In this document: piece by piece, positions 51,398-60,445 of the stretch
Layout: each line of letters begins with the position of its first letter
Numbering within the stretch: the first letter of the stretch is position 1
Source of the DNA: Azophilus sp965221465
GTDB taxonomy: Bacteria > Pseudomonadota > Gammaproteobacteria > Pseudomonadales > Azotimanducaceae
DNA length: 64,000 nt
Direction: 5' to 3'
Assembly: GCA_965221465.1 (NCBI GenBank)
Contig: OZ244892.1
Location: 4,154,001 to 4,218,000, forward strand
The notes under the pieces: model-generated
Seen by the model: the letters and a program-made list of their open reading frames with translations, nothing else
Database searches by the model: none
Told to the model about the DNA's origin: nothing
Translations under genes and position numbers: made by a program

Positions 51398-51682
51398 ATG
51401 CATCGATTAATTCATCACCATCGACAGGAAATCCTGGCGATGGCGGCTCGGCATGGTCTAGAAGACTTGCGCGTATTCGGCTCAATGGCCAGAGATGATG
51501 CCGACGATGCCAGCGACGTCGACCTGTTGGTAGAACTCCCCGAAGGTACGAGCGGTCTAGCCCTAGGAGGGCTGCTTATGGATGTTCAGGACCTTCTGCA
51601 ACGCCGGGTGGATGTCGTGACCGAACGATCTTTGCATCCGCTGCTTCGCGACCGTGTGCTGAAAGAGGCACAACCGCTGTGA
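51398..51682 (+). CDS. mntA: MntA-type nucleotidyltransferase antitoxin
   Basis: This 94-residue minimal nucleotidyltransferase has the GSx10DxD motif in FGSMARDDADDASDVDLLV (G28, S29, D40, D42). In characterised HEPN-MNT pairs the MNT protein neutralises HepT by adding AMP to its Tyr. The gene begins 120 bp after csm5 and its stop overlaps the start of hepT by four bases. This is a full MNT-HEPN arrangement inserted between csm5 and the third CARF gene. The motif and length are typical. Confidence 0.9.
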   Translation: MHRLIHHHRQEILAMAARHGLEDLRVFGSMARDDADDASDVDLLVELPEGTSGLALGGLLMDVQDLLQRRVDVVTERSLHPLLRDRVLKEAQPL

Positions 51683-52035
51683 GTCCGACGGCCACGTCGG
51701 ACAAGATCCTGCTGATTCACATTCTTGAATGCTTGGCGCGAATTCGAGAGTACACAGATGGCAATCGCAACCACTTCTTCGAATCCCGGTTGGTGCAAGA
51801 CGCCGTCATTCGAAACCTCCAAACGCTTGCCGAGTCCACCCAGCGGCTCAGCGACGCGGTCAAGGCCAAGAGGCCAGAAATCCCCTGGCGGTCGGTCGCG
51901 GGCTTCCGCAACGTGCTTGTGCACGGATACCTTGGGCTCGATGTTGAAGCAGTCTGGACCGTTGTCGACAACGATCTGGGTCCGTTGGAGGAGGCTGTTA
52001 CGAAGATGCTACGGGCGCTTGACGGGGAGGGCTGA
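51679..52035 (+). CDS. hepT: HepT-type HEPN ribonuclease toxin
   Basis: This 118-residue HEPN protein has the toxin motif RX4HXY as RNVLVHGY (R77, H82, Y84), with the Tyr that MntA modifies. It is all helical, with AVIRNLQTLAEST and the IPWRSVAGFRN region before the motif. It starts with GTG 51679, overlapping mntA. Unneutralised, it should cleave RNA (tRNA in some relatives) and stop growth. The motif is intact, so the pair is likely active. Confidence 0.9.
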   Translation: MSPTATSDKILLIHILECLARIREYTDGNRNHFFESRLVQDAVIRNLQTLAESTQRLSDAVKAKRPEIPWRSVAGFRNVLVHGYLGLDVEAVWTVVDNDLGPLEEAVTKMLRALDGEG

Positions 52036-52071
52036 ACGTGAGCGAACCTCGCAATGAGTCGGCAAACTAAC

Positions 52072-53364
52072 ATGACGGCCACCGTTCTCCTCTGTACCGT
52101 AGGCGGCAGCCATAAGCCAGTAGTCAAGGCCATCGCCTCAGTCGACCCTGACTACACATGCTTTTTCTGCACAGACAAGGACCCGGAATCCGGCAGACCG
52201 GGATCCATCGTCCAGGTAACGGGCAAGGGGAAGGTCGTCAAGGCACATCCAGGCGACAAGACGCCCACCCTGCCCAACATCCCCACGCAAGCAGGGCTCA
52301 CTGAGGAACGCATCAAGATACGTACTGTTCCTGCGGATGACCTCGACGGCGCCTTTACTGCCATGCGTAGTGAAATTGCCGAGTTGGCGTCCCGGTTTCC
52401 CGATGCGAAATTCGTTGCGGACTATACCGGCGGGACCAAGACTATGACTGCGGCGTTGGTGTGCGCGGCCCTGGATCGAACCGATTTGGAGCTTCAACTC
52501 GTAGCTGGCGCGAGGCCCGACCTCTTGCAGGTGGCCGCTGGCACCGAGCAAACGATGGTAGCGAGCGTAGCGCGGCTGCGCCTCGACCGAACGATGACAC
52601 CCTTTTTCGAAGCCTGGCACCGGTATGCTTACCACGAGGCGGCTGAGGGGCTCGAAGCCATTCGCATTGCCACAGATTCTCCCGATCGCGCACGGCTCGC
52701 GCTTGCGCGGAATGTCAGCCGTGCGCTGGCGAACTGGGACGACTTCGATCACATGGAAGCACTTGCACAGATCGATCCTTTTTTTGGTCAAATTGCTTCT
52801 GATTATCCGAGTATGGGCCATGACCTGCATTTGTTGACTCGCAAGTCTGACAAGCGAAACGAGCCTGCGCGCATCTACGATCTATGGTTGAACGCTGAGC
52901 GGCGGGCGGTGCAAGGCCGATACGACGACGCCGTGGCCCGCGTATACCGGCTATTGGAGTGGACTGCGCAATGGCAGTTGCGTACCAAGCTTGGGATCGA
53001 TACCGGCGACATGCCGGTGGAGTGGCTTCCTTCCGATTCGCGGACGGTCCCAAACCAGGAAGGTAAGCACCAGGTCGGATTGCGACAGGCGTGGCAGGTC
53101 GTACTGGAGAGGGTCGACGGACCGGCGCGAGACTTCATTTCCGAGAACGAAAGCGAGTTGCTCCACCGACTGCAAATTCGAAACCACTCGATACTGGCGC
53201 ACGGATACCAGCCGGTATCCGCAGACGATTGGCAGAAATTCCGCGAACTGATCGAGGGCCGGTTTCTTCCGGTGTTTCGCAAATTGGCGGCCGAAGCCGG
53301 GCTTAAACGCCTGCCCAGTCAATTGCCAAGTAAAGTCCCACAGTTGGTGCATCGGGGGCGCTGA
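52072..53364 (+). CDS. Cas02710/TIGR02710-family CARF-HEPN protein
   Basis: This 430-residue protein starts TATVLLCTVGGSHKPVVKAI and keeps the CARF motif DYTGGTKTM at residues 117-125, which marks the TIGR02710 family of type III ancillary proteins. The C-terminal helical half contains RNHSILAHGY (R370, H377; R-x6-H), consistent with a HEPN RNase. It is therefore the second cOA-responsive nuclease of the locus, different from the Csx1/Csx2 protein. ATG 52072 is chosen; an upstream ATG at 52054 adds six residues. A 219-bp gap separates it from cas2. Confidence 0.85.
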   Translation: MTATVLLCTVGGSHKPVVKAIASVDPDYTCFFCTDKDPESGRPGSIVQVTGKGKVVKAHPGDKTPTLPNIPTQAGLTEERIKIRTVPADDLDGAFTAMRSEIAELASRFPDAKFVADYTGGTKTMTAALVCAALDRTDLELQLVAGARPDLLQVAAGTEQTMVASVARLRLDRTMTPFFEAWHRYAYHEAAEGLEAIRIATDSPDRARLALARNVSRALANWDDFDHMEALAQIDPFFGQIASDYPSMGHDLHLLTRKSDKRNEPARIYDLWLNAERRAVQGRYDDAVARVYRLLEWTAQWQLRTKLGIDTGDMPVEWLPSDSRTVPNQEGKHQVGLRQAWQVVLERVDGPARDFISENESELLHRLQIRNHSILAHGYQPVSADDWQKFRELIEGRFLPVFRKLAAEAGLKRLPSQLPSKVPQLVHRGR

Positions 53365-53583
53365 ATTCGCTTTAGCTGCGCCCCGCGGCTCCCTGCGATC
53401 ATTGGGCTTTCTGCCTACTTGTAAACGACTTGAGCGAATCGCCGGGCGTTCCCCGTAATGCGAAATCCGCGTCTCGTTCAAAGGGCGCCCCCGGGCATGA
53501 ATGCGTGCCCCGCAACCTTGCGACGCCAATGCGTCGGCAAAGGGAGTGCTTCAATACGTCTTGATTGTTGATCAGGGTCCTTC

Positions 53584-53868
53584 ATGCCCAACCGCGCACT
53601 CTACATCGCCGCATACGACGTTTCCGACCCGAAGCGATTGCGAATGGTGCACCGAACGGTCAAGCGCTTTGCTACGGGTGGACAGAAGTCCGTTTTCGAG
53701 TGCTTCCTCACCCCGGCGGAACGAAGCCAATTGCTCACCGAGGCGCGCGACATCATTGCAGAGGAAGAAGACCGCCTGGCGTTGCTGCGAATCGAGCAGC
53801 GCGCACAACCGATATTGCACGGAATTGCCACTCCGGTGGTGGACCCCGAATACTATTTTGTTGGCTGA
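53584..53868 (+). CDS. cas2: CRISPR adaptation protein Cas2 (first copy)
   Basis: This 94-residue ferredoxin-fold Cas2 has the conserved strand LYIAAYDVSDPKRL with metal Asp D12, followed by VHRTVKRF and the second strand SVFECFLT. It pairs with Cas1 in spacer acquisition, where Cas2 is the structural dimer bridging two Cas1 dimers. It starts at ATG 53584, 22 bp before the canonical cas1. It differs markedly from the second cas2 at 55644. Confidence 0.92.
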   Translation: MPNRALYIAAYDVSDPKRLRMVHRTVKRFATGGQKSVFECFLTPAERSQLLTEARDIIAEEEDRLALLRIEQRAQPILHGIATPVVDPEYYFVG

Positions 53869-53890
53869 CTTTGGCAAAAGGGCAACCCGC

Positions 53891-54871
53891 ATGACCACCC
53901 TGTACATCGACCGCAAGGATATCGAGCTTCGCGCCCGCGGGGGCGCCTTGGAGTTTTGTGAGCCGGACGGAAAGCGGGGCTCGGCGCCATTGGCGCATCT
54001 TGAGCGGGTTGTGCTGCGAGGCCGTGTTCACCTTACAACCTCAGCGCTTGGTGCGATCGTCGAGGCAGGTGCGAGCGTTTTGATGCTGAGCGGCCGGAAC
54101 AGCAGGCAGATGTGCGTATGCCTTGGCCGGCCACATAATGACGTTGTTCGGCGCCTCGGCCAATTCGACTCCTTTCGCGACGCGGGCGCGCGTCAAGAGT
54201 GGTCGAGGACGCTGATCCTTGCCAAAATCCGCGCGCAGCTTCGCTTACTCAAGCGTGGGCTCGAAAGCCGGGCTGACAAGCGTCGCCCCCTTTTTCGGGC
54301 GGAAAGACAACTCATGGCGAGCGCTGAACGCTTGTCGGACCAGACGCAACAGCGCGATCTGGCAAGTCTCCTCGGCGTTGAAGGAGCGGCTTCCGCTGCA
54401 TATTTCTCTGGTTTCCGCGAGTTGTTTCCACCATCTGTGGAATTCAGAAGTCGAAATCGCCGCCCGCCCCGCGACCCGGTCAACGCCTGCTTGTCGCTCG
54501 GATACACGTTGCTACACTTCGACGCCGTGAATGCTTGCCACTCGGCTGGGCTCGACCCGATGCTCGGTCTATACCACGAGCCGGCATTCGGGCGAGAGTC
54601 TCTTGCCTCGGATTTGATCGAACCGTTGCGGCCACATGTCGATGAATGGGTCTGGGGGCTATTTCGCGACCGGGTCCTCACGAACGATTCCTTCTCCAGG
54701 GACAAAGGCGCCGTCTTGCTCGGCAAGTCGGGCCGGAAGCACTTCTACGAAAACTACGAGCCGCTCGCAAAGGGGTTGAGGCGAGTACTGCGCAGGCAAT
54801 TGTCTACAGCGGCGCGAGCATTTGGCGACCGGGGCGCACAAATGCACTCGGCGCGAGAGCACAGGGCTTAA
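53891..54871 (+). CDS. cas1: CRISPR integrase Cas1 (canonical, active-site complete)
   Basis: This 326-residue Cas1 has all catalytic residues: E164 in LGVEGAASAAYFSGF, H229 in YHEPAFGRESLA and D241 in ASDLIEPLRP. The N-terminal beta domain starts TLYIDRKDIEL. Together with Cas2 it should insert new spacers at the leader end of the array. The gene is intact and of normal length. It is followed two bases later by a second, divergent Cas1-like gene. Confidence 0.95.
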   Translation: MTTLYIDRKDIELRARGGALEFCEPDGKRGSAPLAHLERVVLRGRVHLTTSALGAIVEAGASVLMLSGRNSRQMCVCLGRPHNDVVRRLGQFDSFRDAGARQEWSRTLILAKIRAQLRLLKRGLESRADKRRPLFRAERQLMASAERLSDQTQQRDLASLLGVEGAASAAYFSGFRELFPPSVEFRSRNRRPPRDPVNACLSLGYTLLHFDAVNACHSAGLDPMLGLYHEPAFGRESLASDLIEPLRPHVDEWVWGLFRDRVLTNDSFSRDKGAVLLGKSGRKHFYENYEPLAKGLRRVLRRQLSTAARAFGDRGAQMHSAREHRA

Positions 54872-54873
54872 TA

Positions 54874-55644
54874 ATGAAACCACTCTATCTCCGAGGTGCC
54901 GAACCGCTGCTCGTGTCGCTGGACGGACCGGCGCTGAAGGTGTCAACTGAGACCGCCGCCGACCGTCGGTATCCGCTTGAGCGCATATCGCGCGTTGTCG
55001 TCAGCAATCGGGTGTCGTGGTCCACCGAGGCATTGCTTGCCTGCGCAGACGAGGGTATCACCGTGTGTTTTCTTCGCGGCGACGGAGCTGTGCGCGCCCG
55101 TTGGACTGGCCCTGCTTCAAAGCGCGGCGAGCTTCCACAGTGTTGGCATGACTTTGTCGACCGACCGGACTGGGAAGCACAGTTCATGCAATGGCGGTCG
55201 GCCCTACGGCGTCGCGCGATTCGATTCTGCGCCATGCGATTGGGTTGGTCTCCGCATCGGGACCTGGCCGATCTTGCGAGAGCTGTACTGAATTCCACCG
55301 ATGGGTGTGCGAGTGGATTTCCAATTCGAGTATTCAGAAAACGCCTTCACAGCCTGGCGCGTGCATTTGCTGTAGCTGAGCTGACTAAACACGGCTTGAG
55401 CACAGACGAATATGCAGAAGTGCAGTTGATCCCCGTGCTCGCAACCAGTATCCAGTGGGGATTGCATCCCGAACTCACTCGGTGGTGCCATGACCAAGCG
55501 GGCGATTGCATGCGGCATGGGAAGCCGATTCACGACGTCGAGACAGCCGTCATGCTGTTTTTCGAAAAGCACACGGATTCGGCCACCTTTCACGTTCGCG
55601 ATACCCTGTTGCACCTCGGGCGTTTTATGGCGTCGCTCCGGTAA
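54874..55644 (+). CDS. Short Cas1-like protein lacking the catalytic triad (Cas1')
   Basis: This 256-residue protein starts two bases after cas1. Its first 75 residues read as a Cas1 N-terminal beta domain (LYLRGAEPLLVSLDG, then ISRVVVSNRVSWSTEALLACADEGITVCFL). The helical C-terminal part (about 90-256) is shorter than normal, and the EGAAxxxYF, HEPxxGR and SLAxDL segments that hold the catalytic Glu, His and Asp cannot be found. Some family-like pieces remain (IHDVETAVMLFFEKHTD). It is thus either a dead paralogue, a Cas1 partner subunit, or a new function. It is co-translated with a second Cas2 (TAATG overlap). Confidence 0.65.
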   Translation: MKPLYLRGAEPLLVSLDGPALKVSTETAADRRYPLERISRVVVSNRVSWSTEALLACADEGITVCFLRGDGAVRARWTGPASKRGELPQCWHDFVDRPDWEAQFMQWRSALRRRAIRFCAMRLGWSPHRDLADLARAVLNSTDGCASGFPIRVFRKRLHSLARAFAVAELTKHGLSTDEYAEVQLIPVLATSIQWGLHPELTRWCHDQAGDCMRHGKPIHDVETAVMLFFEKHTDSATFHVRDTLLHLGRFMASLR

Positions 55645-55976
55645 TGCCAGCGCTCCGCAAGGTCCCATGGATCGTCTGTTACGACATTGCAGATCCTCGT
55701 CGACTGGCTCGCGTCCACCGCGAAATGAAACGCCACGGCGTTCCCATGCAGTACTCCGTCTTCCTTGTCAGGGCCACCCGCAAGACAGTGGTTCGGCTCT
55801 TGGCGGACAAAGTTCGCCCCCTGATTGATCCAAGGTTCGACGACCTGCGGGCTTATCCATTGATGTTGCAATCGAAGCCCGCTGTTTTCGGGCGCGGTAC
55901 AATCCCCGACGAAGTATCCCTTCTGGACAAATGGCATGTGCTGGTGAAGAATCATGCCGCTCCAGAGCATTCCTGA
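55644..55976 (+). CDS. cas2: CRISPR adaptation protein Cas2 (second, divergent copy)
   Basis: This 110-residue Cas2 overlaps the end of the Cas1-like gene. It has WIVCYDIADPRRLARVHREMKRHG with D14 in the metal position and the strand PMQYSVFLV. The C-terminal extension (about 75-110) is longer than that of the first cas2. Sequence similarity to the first copy is limited to the core fold, so this is not a recent duplication. The gene lies directly before the leader and array. Confidence 0.88.
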   Translation: MPALRKVPWIVCYDIADPRRLARVHREMKRHGVPMQYSVFLVRATRKTVVRLLADKVRPLIDPRFDDLRAYPLMLQSKPAVFGRGTIPDEVSLLDKWHVLVKNHAAPEHS

Positions 55977-56082
55977 GTTTGCTGACTGGCGCGATATGAT
56001 TGAAGTTAGATTGCGAATCTGTGATGTACCCCGCAACGGCCTCTGTAACCAGTTGACTAATGGAGGTAATTTGCTGCGAGCT
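55977..56082 (+). promoter_or_regulatory. CRISPR leader
   Basis: This 106-bp region lies between the second cas2 and the first repeat, on the side opposite the degenerate terminal repeat, so it is the leader. It is AT-richer than flanking genes, with GATATGATTGAAGTTAGATT near 55992-56011. It should contain the array promoter and integration signals; no -10/-35 is assigned. Confidence 0.7.
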
Positions 56083-58935
56083 ATTTGAACGACAGACCTG
56101 ATGAAGAAGGGATTAAGACGCGCGTCCAGGTAATTTAAATCGCGTACCACAATTTGAACGACAGACCTGATGAAGAAGGGATTAAGACAGCGCGTTCGGT
56201 ACGAACTACATCGTACATGGCGATTTGAACGACAGACCTGATGAAGAAGGGATTAAGACCCAGATTTCAGATAATATTAAATGGGCGGCTGTGATTTGAA
56301 CGACAGACCTGATGAAGAAGGGATTAAGACAGCCAGAGTAGCGGTCTATGTATGCGTATTTGGATTTGAACGACAGACCTGATGAAGAAGGGATTAAGAC
56401 GAGCTTGAACGGGCCGATGGTGATTCAACCACTATTTGAACGACAGACCTGATGAAGAAGGGATTAAGACCTGTTGTAGGTGCGCGTTTCAGCCTTGGGA
56501 TCATTTGAACGACAGACCTGATGAAGAAGGGATTAAGACGGATGCGCGTGATCGGGATTGGCTCGCGGCAGACAATTTGAACGACAGACCTGATGAAGAA
56601 GGGATTAAGACCGGTGCTGACCGGCGCAGGACATTGCGGTACACGGCATTTGAACGACAGACCTGATGAAGAAGGGATTAAGACCTCTGCTGCATGTCAA
56701 TGATGACCGCCGACCGTATTTGAACGACAGACCTGATGAAGAAGGGATTAAGACTGGATGTGGACGGTGATTTGATAGTAAGTCATATTTGAACGACAGA
56801 CCTGATGAAGAAGGGATTAAGACAACTTAGGCCATAATCGTCTATCATGGTCATTATTTGAACGACAGACCTGATGAAGAAGGGATTAAGACTTCCAATT
56901 GCATTTAACATTAATCTTCTTACCTTTATTTGAACGACAGACCTGATGAAGAAGGGATTAAGACGCGATTCGGGAGAGGTCTTGAAGTACCCTCGAATTT
57001 GAACGACAGACCTGATGAAGAAGGGATTAAGACTCATGATGATCTCATTCACACCGTCGGCCGAATGATTTGAACGACAGACCTGATGAAGAAGGGATTA
57101 AGACGGGGTGCTTCGTAGAGATTTCCGGCATCGTTAAATTTGAACGACAGACCTGATGAAGAAGGGATTAAGACCAAAGAACTATCTCCTATCTGATTCC
57201 TGGTAGCGAGATTTGAACGACAGACCTGATGAAGAAGGGATTAAGACTGTAGATCGTATCTCATTTCAGACTCTAACCAGATTTGAACGACAGACCTGAT
57301 GAAGAAGGGATTAAGACCCTTCGAGAATCTCTTGCAAAGTTTTCTCATATTTGAACGACAGACCTGATGAAGAAGGGATTAAGACGAACTGCCGTTGCTC
57401 GATCCGCCGCCATTTCCGCATTTGAACGACAGACCTGATGAAGAAGGGATTAAGACGCTATTGCCGCAATGGGTTAGGCCAGCAAGCCTATTTGAACGAC
57501 AGACCTGATGAAGAAGGGATTAAGACGGGCAACCGTAGTCCCAACCAAAGGTTTGCCCGATTTGAACGACAGACCTGATGAAGAAGGGATTAAGACTCTG
57601 AAAGCAATTTTGATTATCCCTCGTAACTGGATTTGAACGACAGACCTGATGAAGAAGGGATTAAGACCTCATCATTGATGACAACATCATAATCGGGAAC
57701 CATTTGAACGACAGACCTGATGAAGAAGGGATTAAGACTTACGGTAACCTCATTCATTCGTAATGAGAAAATTTGAACGACAGACCTGATGAAGAAGGGA
57801 TTAAGACGATTATGCTACAGTCTCCGTTAAATGAATCGAAAATTTGAACGACAGACCTGATGAAGAAGGGATTAAGACAACGCATACGTCAGTTTTCCGC
57901 CGTCAAACATATTTGAACGACAGACCTGATGAAGAAGGGATTAAGACTCCCTACGAAGTTCATACAAATATGTCTCCGCTATTTGAACGACAGACCTGAT
58001 GAAGAAGGGATTAAGACCTCATTTGTCCGTCAACTACCATGTAGCCCGGTTATTTGAACGACAGACCTGATGAAGAAGGGATTAAGACTTGCAGAACTTG
58101 ACCAATCGACCGAACAATCCGATTTGAACGACAGACCTGATGAAGAAGGGATTAAGACGCAACAGCCACCCGGTCAGTTAGCTTTCACTCATATTTGAAC
58201 GACAGACCTGATGAAGAAGGGATTAAGACTCTAACCAGTTTGCGTGCTTTGCCCGCTACTCTTGCATTTGAACGACAGACCTGATGAAGAAGGGATTAAG
58301 ACTCTCACCCGGATCCCTATGTCGTTTGGTATATATTTGAACGACAGACCTGATGAAGAAGGGATTAAGACGCGTCGGGAAAGGCAACCAGGATATATCG
58401 ATTCATTTGAACGACAGACCTGATGAAGAAGGGATTAAGACGATCTCACTCAGTTACACCACAACTCTATGGATTTGAACGACAGACCTGATGAAGAAGG
58501 GATTAAGACCCAATTTCCGCGCCATCGTTGTCAATGAGCTTGAATTTGAACGACAGACCTGATGAAGAAGGGATTAAGACAAATCTTTGATGTCGAATTC
58601 GAGAGTCGGTGCGCCATTTGAACGACAGACCTGATGAAGAAGGGATTAAGACGGTAGGTTTCCAAGGGGATTCTCAGTAGGGTCGAATTTGAACGACAGA
58701 CCTGATGAAGAAGGGATTAAGACTGATTTGGGCCGACCTTGATCCTGACGTCTATTTGAACGACAGACCTGATGAAGAAGGGATTAAGACCCATTCAGCC
58801 TAGTTGCATCTCGCCCCAATTCCAATTTGAACGACAGACCTGATGAAGAAGGGATTAAGACGCGTGCAGGCAAGCAATAATGCTGCCTTTTTTGCACCAA
58901 TTGAACGGCAGACCTGGTGAAGAAGGGATTTAGAC
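56083..58935 (+). CRISPR. CRISPR array, 41 repeats of 37 bp and 40 spacers
   Basis: The 37-bp repeat starts ATTTGAACGACAGACC and ends GAAGGGATTAAGAC, with starts at 56083, 56152, 56223 and so on to 58825, and a final degenerate copy at 58899-58935. Period lengths are 67-74, so spacers are 30-37 bp. The first 40 repeats appear identical by eye. The last has several changes (AATTGAACGGCAGACCTGG at its start, TTTAGAC at its end), marking the leader-distal terminus. The orientation is therefore + strand, with a predicted 5' handle AUUAAGAC. Spacers do not resemble each other; their targets were not found in this window by eye. Confidence 0.97.
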
Positions 58936-59058
58936 TCGTCAATGGCACCTATGTCAGTACCGTGATGTTCGATACTCCGTAAGTGGCTGTTCTGCGGCGT
59001 CATTATCCATCGTCTGACTCAGGTGCGTCCTTCGAACCGATTAGCAACGCGTGAAGCG

Positions 59059-59513
59059 TCAATCGAAAACTGCAGGGCTTGGAGCGCGCCCCTTGTCATT
59101 TGACAGCAAATGCCGCCCCACCGCATCGATCAACTCGTCAGCGAGGTGTTCTCCAGCCAGCGCCGCCGGCGCGTGCATCGCGAAACCGTGAATCGTCGAA
59201 CTGACCCATCGCGCCAGGAACTCCGTGACGAATGCGACCGGCGCCTTGGGGCGCAGCAAGTCGCGGTGTGCTTCGAGCCAGGCGGTCGAAAGTGCGAAGA
59301 ACTCGTCCTGGATGGCGCCCTCTACCTCCGCCACCGCCGCCCGCGGCACTTCGGATTCGAGTGTGGCATAAAGCGCGGGGTTGGCTGAGGCGTAGGCGAT
59401 CTGGGTGCGCACGATGTGGGCGATCAATTCGCGGGGCGACCCGGAAACCGGTCCGGCGCGCAGATTCGCATACCAGCGTGACATTTCCCGGCGCCGCAGT
59501 TCGGCGAAGATCG
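59059..59513 (-). pseudogene. C-terminal part of a tetR gene disrupted by IS66
   Basis: From 59505 downward the frame reads AELRRREMSRWYANLRAG through to a stop at 59059, a TetR-type ligand-binding domain of about 148 residues. Joined to the other fragment (62065-62280) across the IS66 insertion, the reading frame is restored exactly, giving a 220-residue regulator before insertion. The open frame beginning at 59568 includes 21 residues read from the IS66 end and is not a natural start. TSD bases GAAGATCG occupy 59506-59513. Confidence 0.85.
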
Positions 59514-59596
59514 GTAAGCGGTACGCCGACCCCACCTTCCGTTGGAACTGCTGTTGAGATTGGATCACTCTTTTTCACCGACGGGAGTGATTTTCG

Positions 59597-60007
59597 ATGC
59601 AGAGCGATGATTTGAAGGCTGGCGATGAGGGGCGTGGCGAGGGGGCGCCTGCTAATGGAACGGCGGCGGTTAGGCGCAAGCGAAGGACGCGGCGGTCCTG
59701 GAGCGTGGAAGAGAAGATCCGGATTGCACGCGAGAGCTTTGCCTCGTCGGAAACGATCGCGGCGGTGGCCGAACGGCACGGCATTCCGCGGAACCGATTG
59801 TCGACCTGGCGAACACTGTTGCGTCGGGGCCGTCTGGTTGCGCCGCCCTCGTCGCCGGCAGGGCCGGATGTGGGCTTCGCCGCCGTGGAGGTGGACGCGG
59901 CGCCGTCGGCGGTGATTGAAGGACGCGGCGTGACGGTTCGGCTGGAGGGGGCCACCGACCCGGCCGGGATCGCGACCATTGCGGCGGCGCTGGCGGGGCA
60001 GCGGTGA
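59597..60007 (+). CDS. tnpA: IS66 TnpA-like helix-turn-helix protein
   Basis: This 136-residue small accessory protein of IS66 contains RRSWSVEEKIRIARESF followed by the TIAAVAERHGIPRNRLSTWR helix-turn-helix (about residues 50-75). It probably binds the IS ends or regulates transposition. Its stop overlaps the GTG start of tnpB by four bases, so the two are coupled. Intact. Confidence 0.9.
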   Translation: MQSDDLKAGDEGRGEGAPANGTAAVRRKRRTRRSWSVEEKIRIARESFASSETIAAVAERHGIPRNRLSTWRTLLRRGRLVAPPSSPAGPDVGFAAVEVDAAPSAVIEGRGVTVRLEGATDPAGIATIAAALAGQR

Positions 60008-60357
60008 TGGTGTCGTTGGCCGGTCAACGGATTCTGGTGGCGAGCGAGCCGGTGGATTTCCGCAAGGGTCATGACGGGCTGGCCGCGGTGGTGCAAAACG
60101 AGCTGGGTCTGGACCCGTATTCGGGGGTGGCTTATGTCTTCAGAGCCAAGCGTGCCGACCGGATCAAGGTGCTGTGGTTTGACGGCACGGGCCTGGTGCT
60201 GGCGTACAAGCGCCTGGAGCAGGGCCGGTTTGCCTGGCCGTCGGTTCACAACGGCGTGATGCGGCTCTCCCGGGCGCAGTTCGAGGCGTTGTTCGAAGGA
60301 TTGGACTGGCGTCGGGTGTGGTCGGTGAAGGTGCGCAAGCCGCGCGTCGCGGCCTGA
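60004..60357 (+). CDS. tnpB: IS66 TnpB (Orf2)
   Basis: This 117-residue IS66 Orf2 has the family pattern VDFRKGHDGLAAVVQNELGLDPYSG, then AKRADRIKVLWFDGTGLVLAYKRLEQGRF. It is essential for transposition in studied IS66 elements, but its biochemical role is unclear. It starts with GTG at 60004 (or ATG 60007) and ends 88 bp before tnpC. Intact. Confidence 0.93.
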   Translation: MMVSLAGQRILVASEPVDFRKGHDGLAAVVQNELGLDPYSGVAYVFRAKRADRIKVLWFDGTGLVLAYKRLEQGRFAWPSVHNGVMRLSRAQFEALFEGLDWRRVWSVKVRKPRVAA

Positions 60358-60445
60358 TTCTCGAGGCGGCCGCAGCGGCTGGCGATCGGCCCGTTTCGGG
60401 CCGATTTTCGTTTATAACTCCCTGATATTTTGTTAGTATTTCGCG

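Noticed and set aside
56436..57052. Open frames inside the CRISPR array on both strands encoding repeated NDRPDEEGIKT or LNPFFIRSVVQI units
   Set aside because: They arise because the 37-bp repeat and variable spacers sometimes lack stops; they are by-products of the array.
57527..57559. Spacer with short inverted ends (GGGCAA/TTGCCC)
   Set aside because: A single hairpin-prone spacer among 40 is not informative without a target match.
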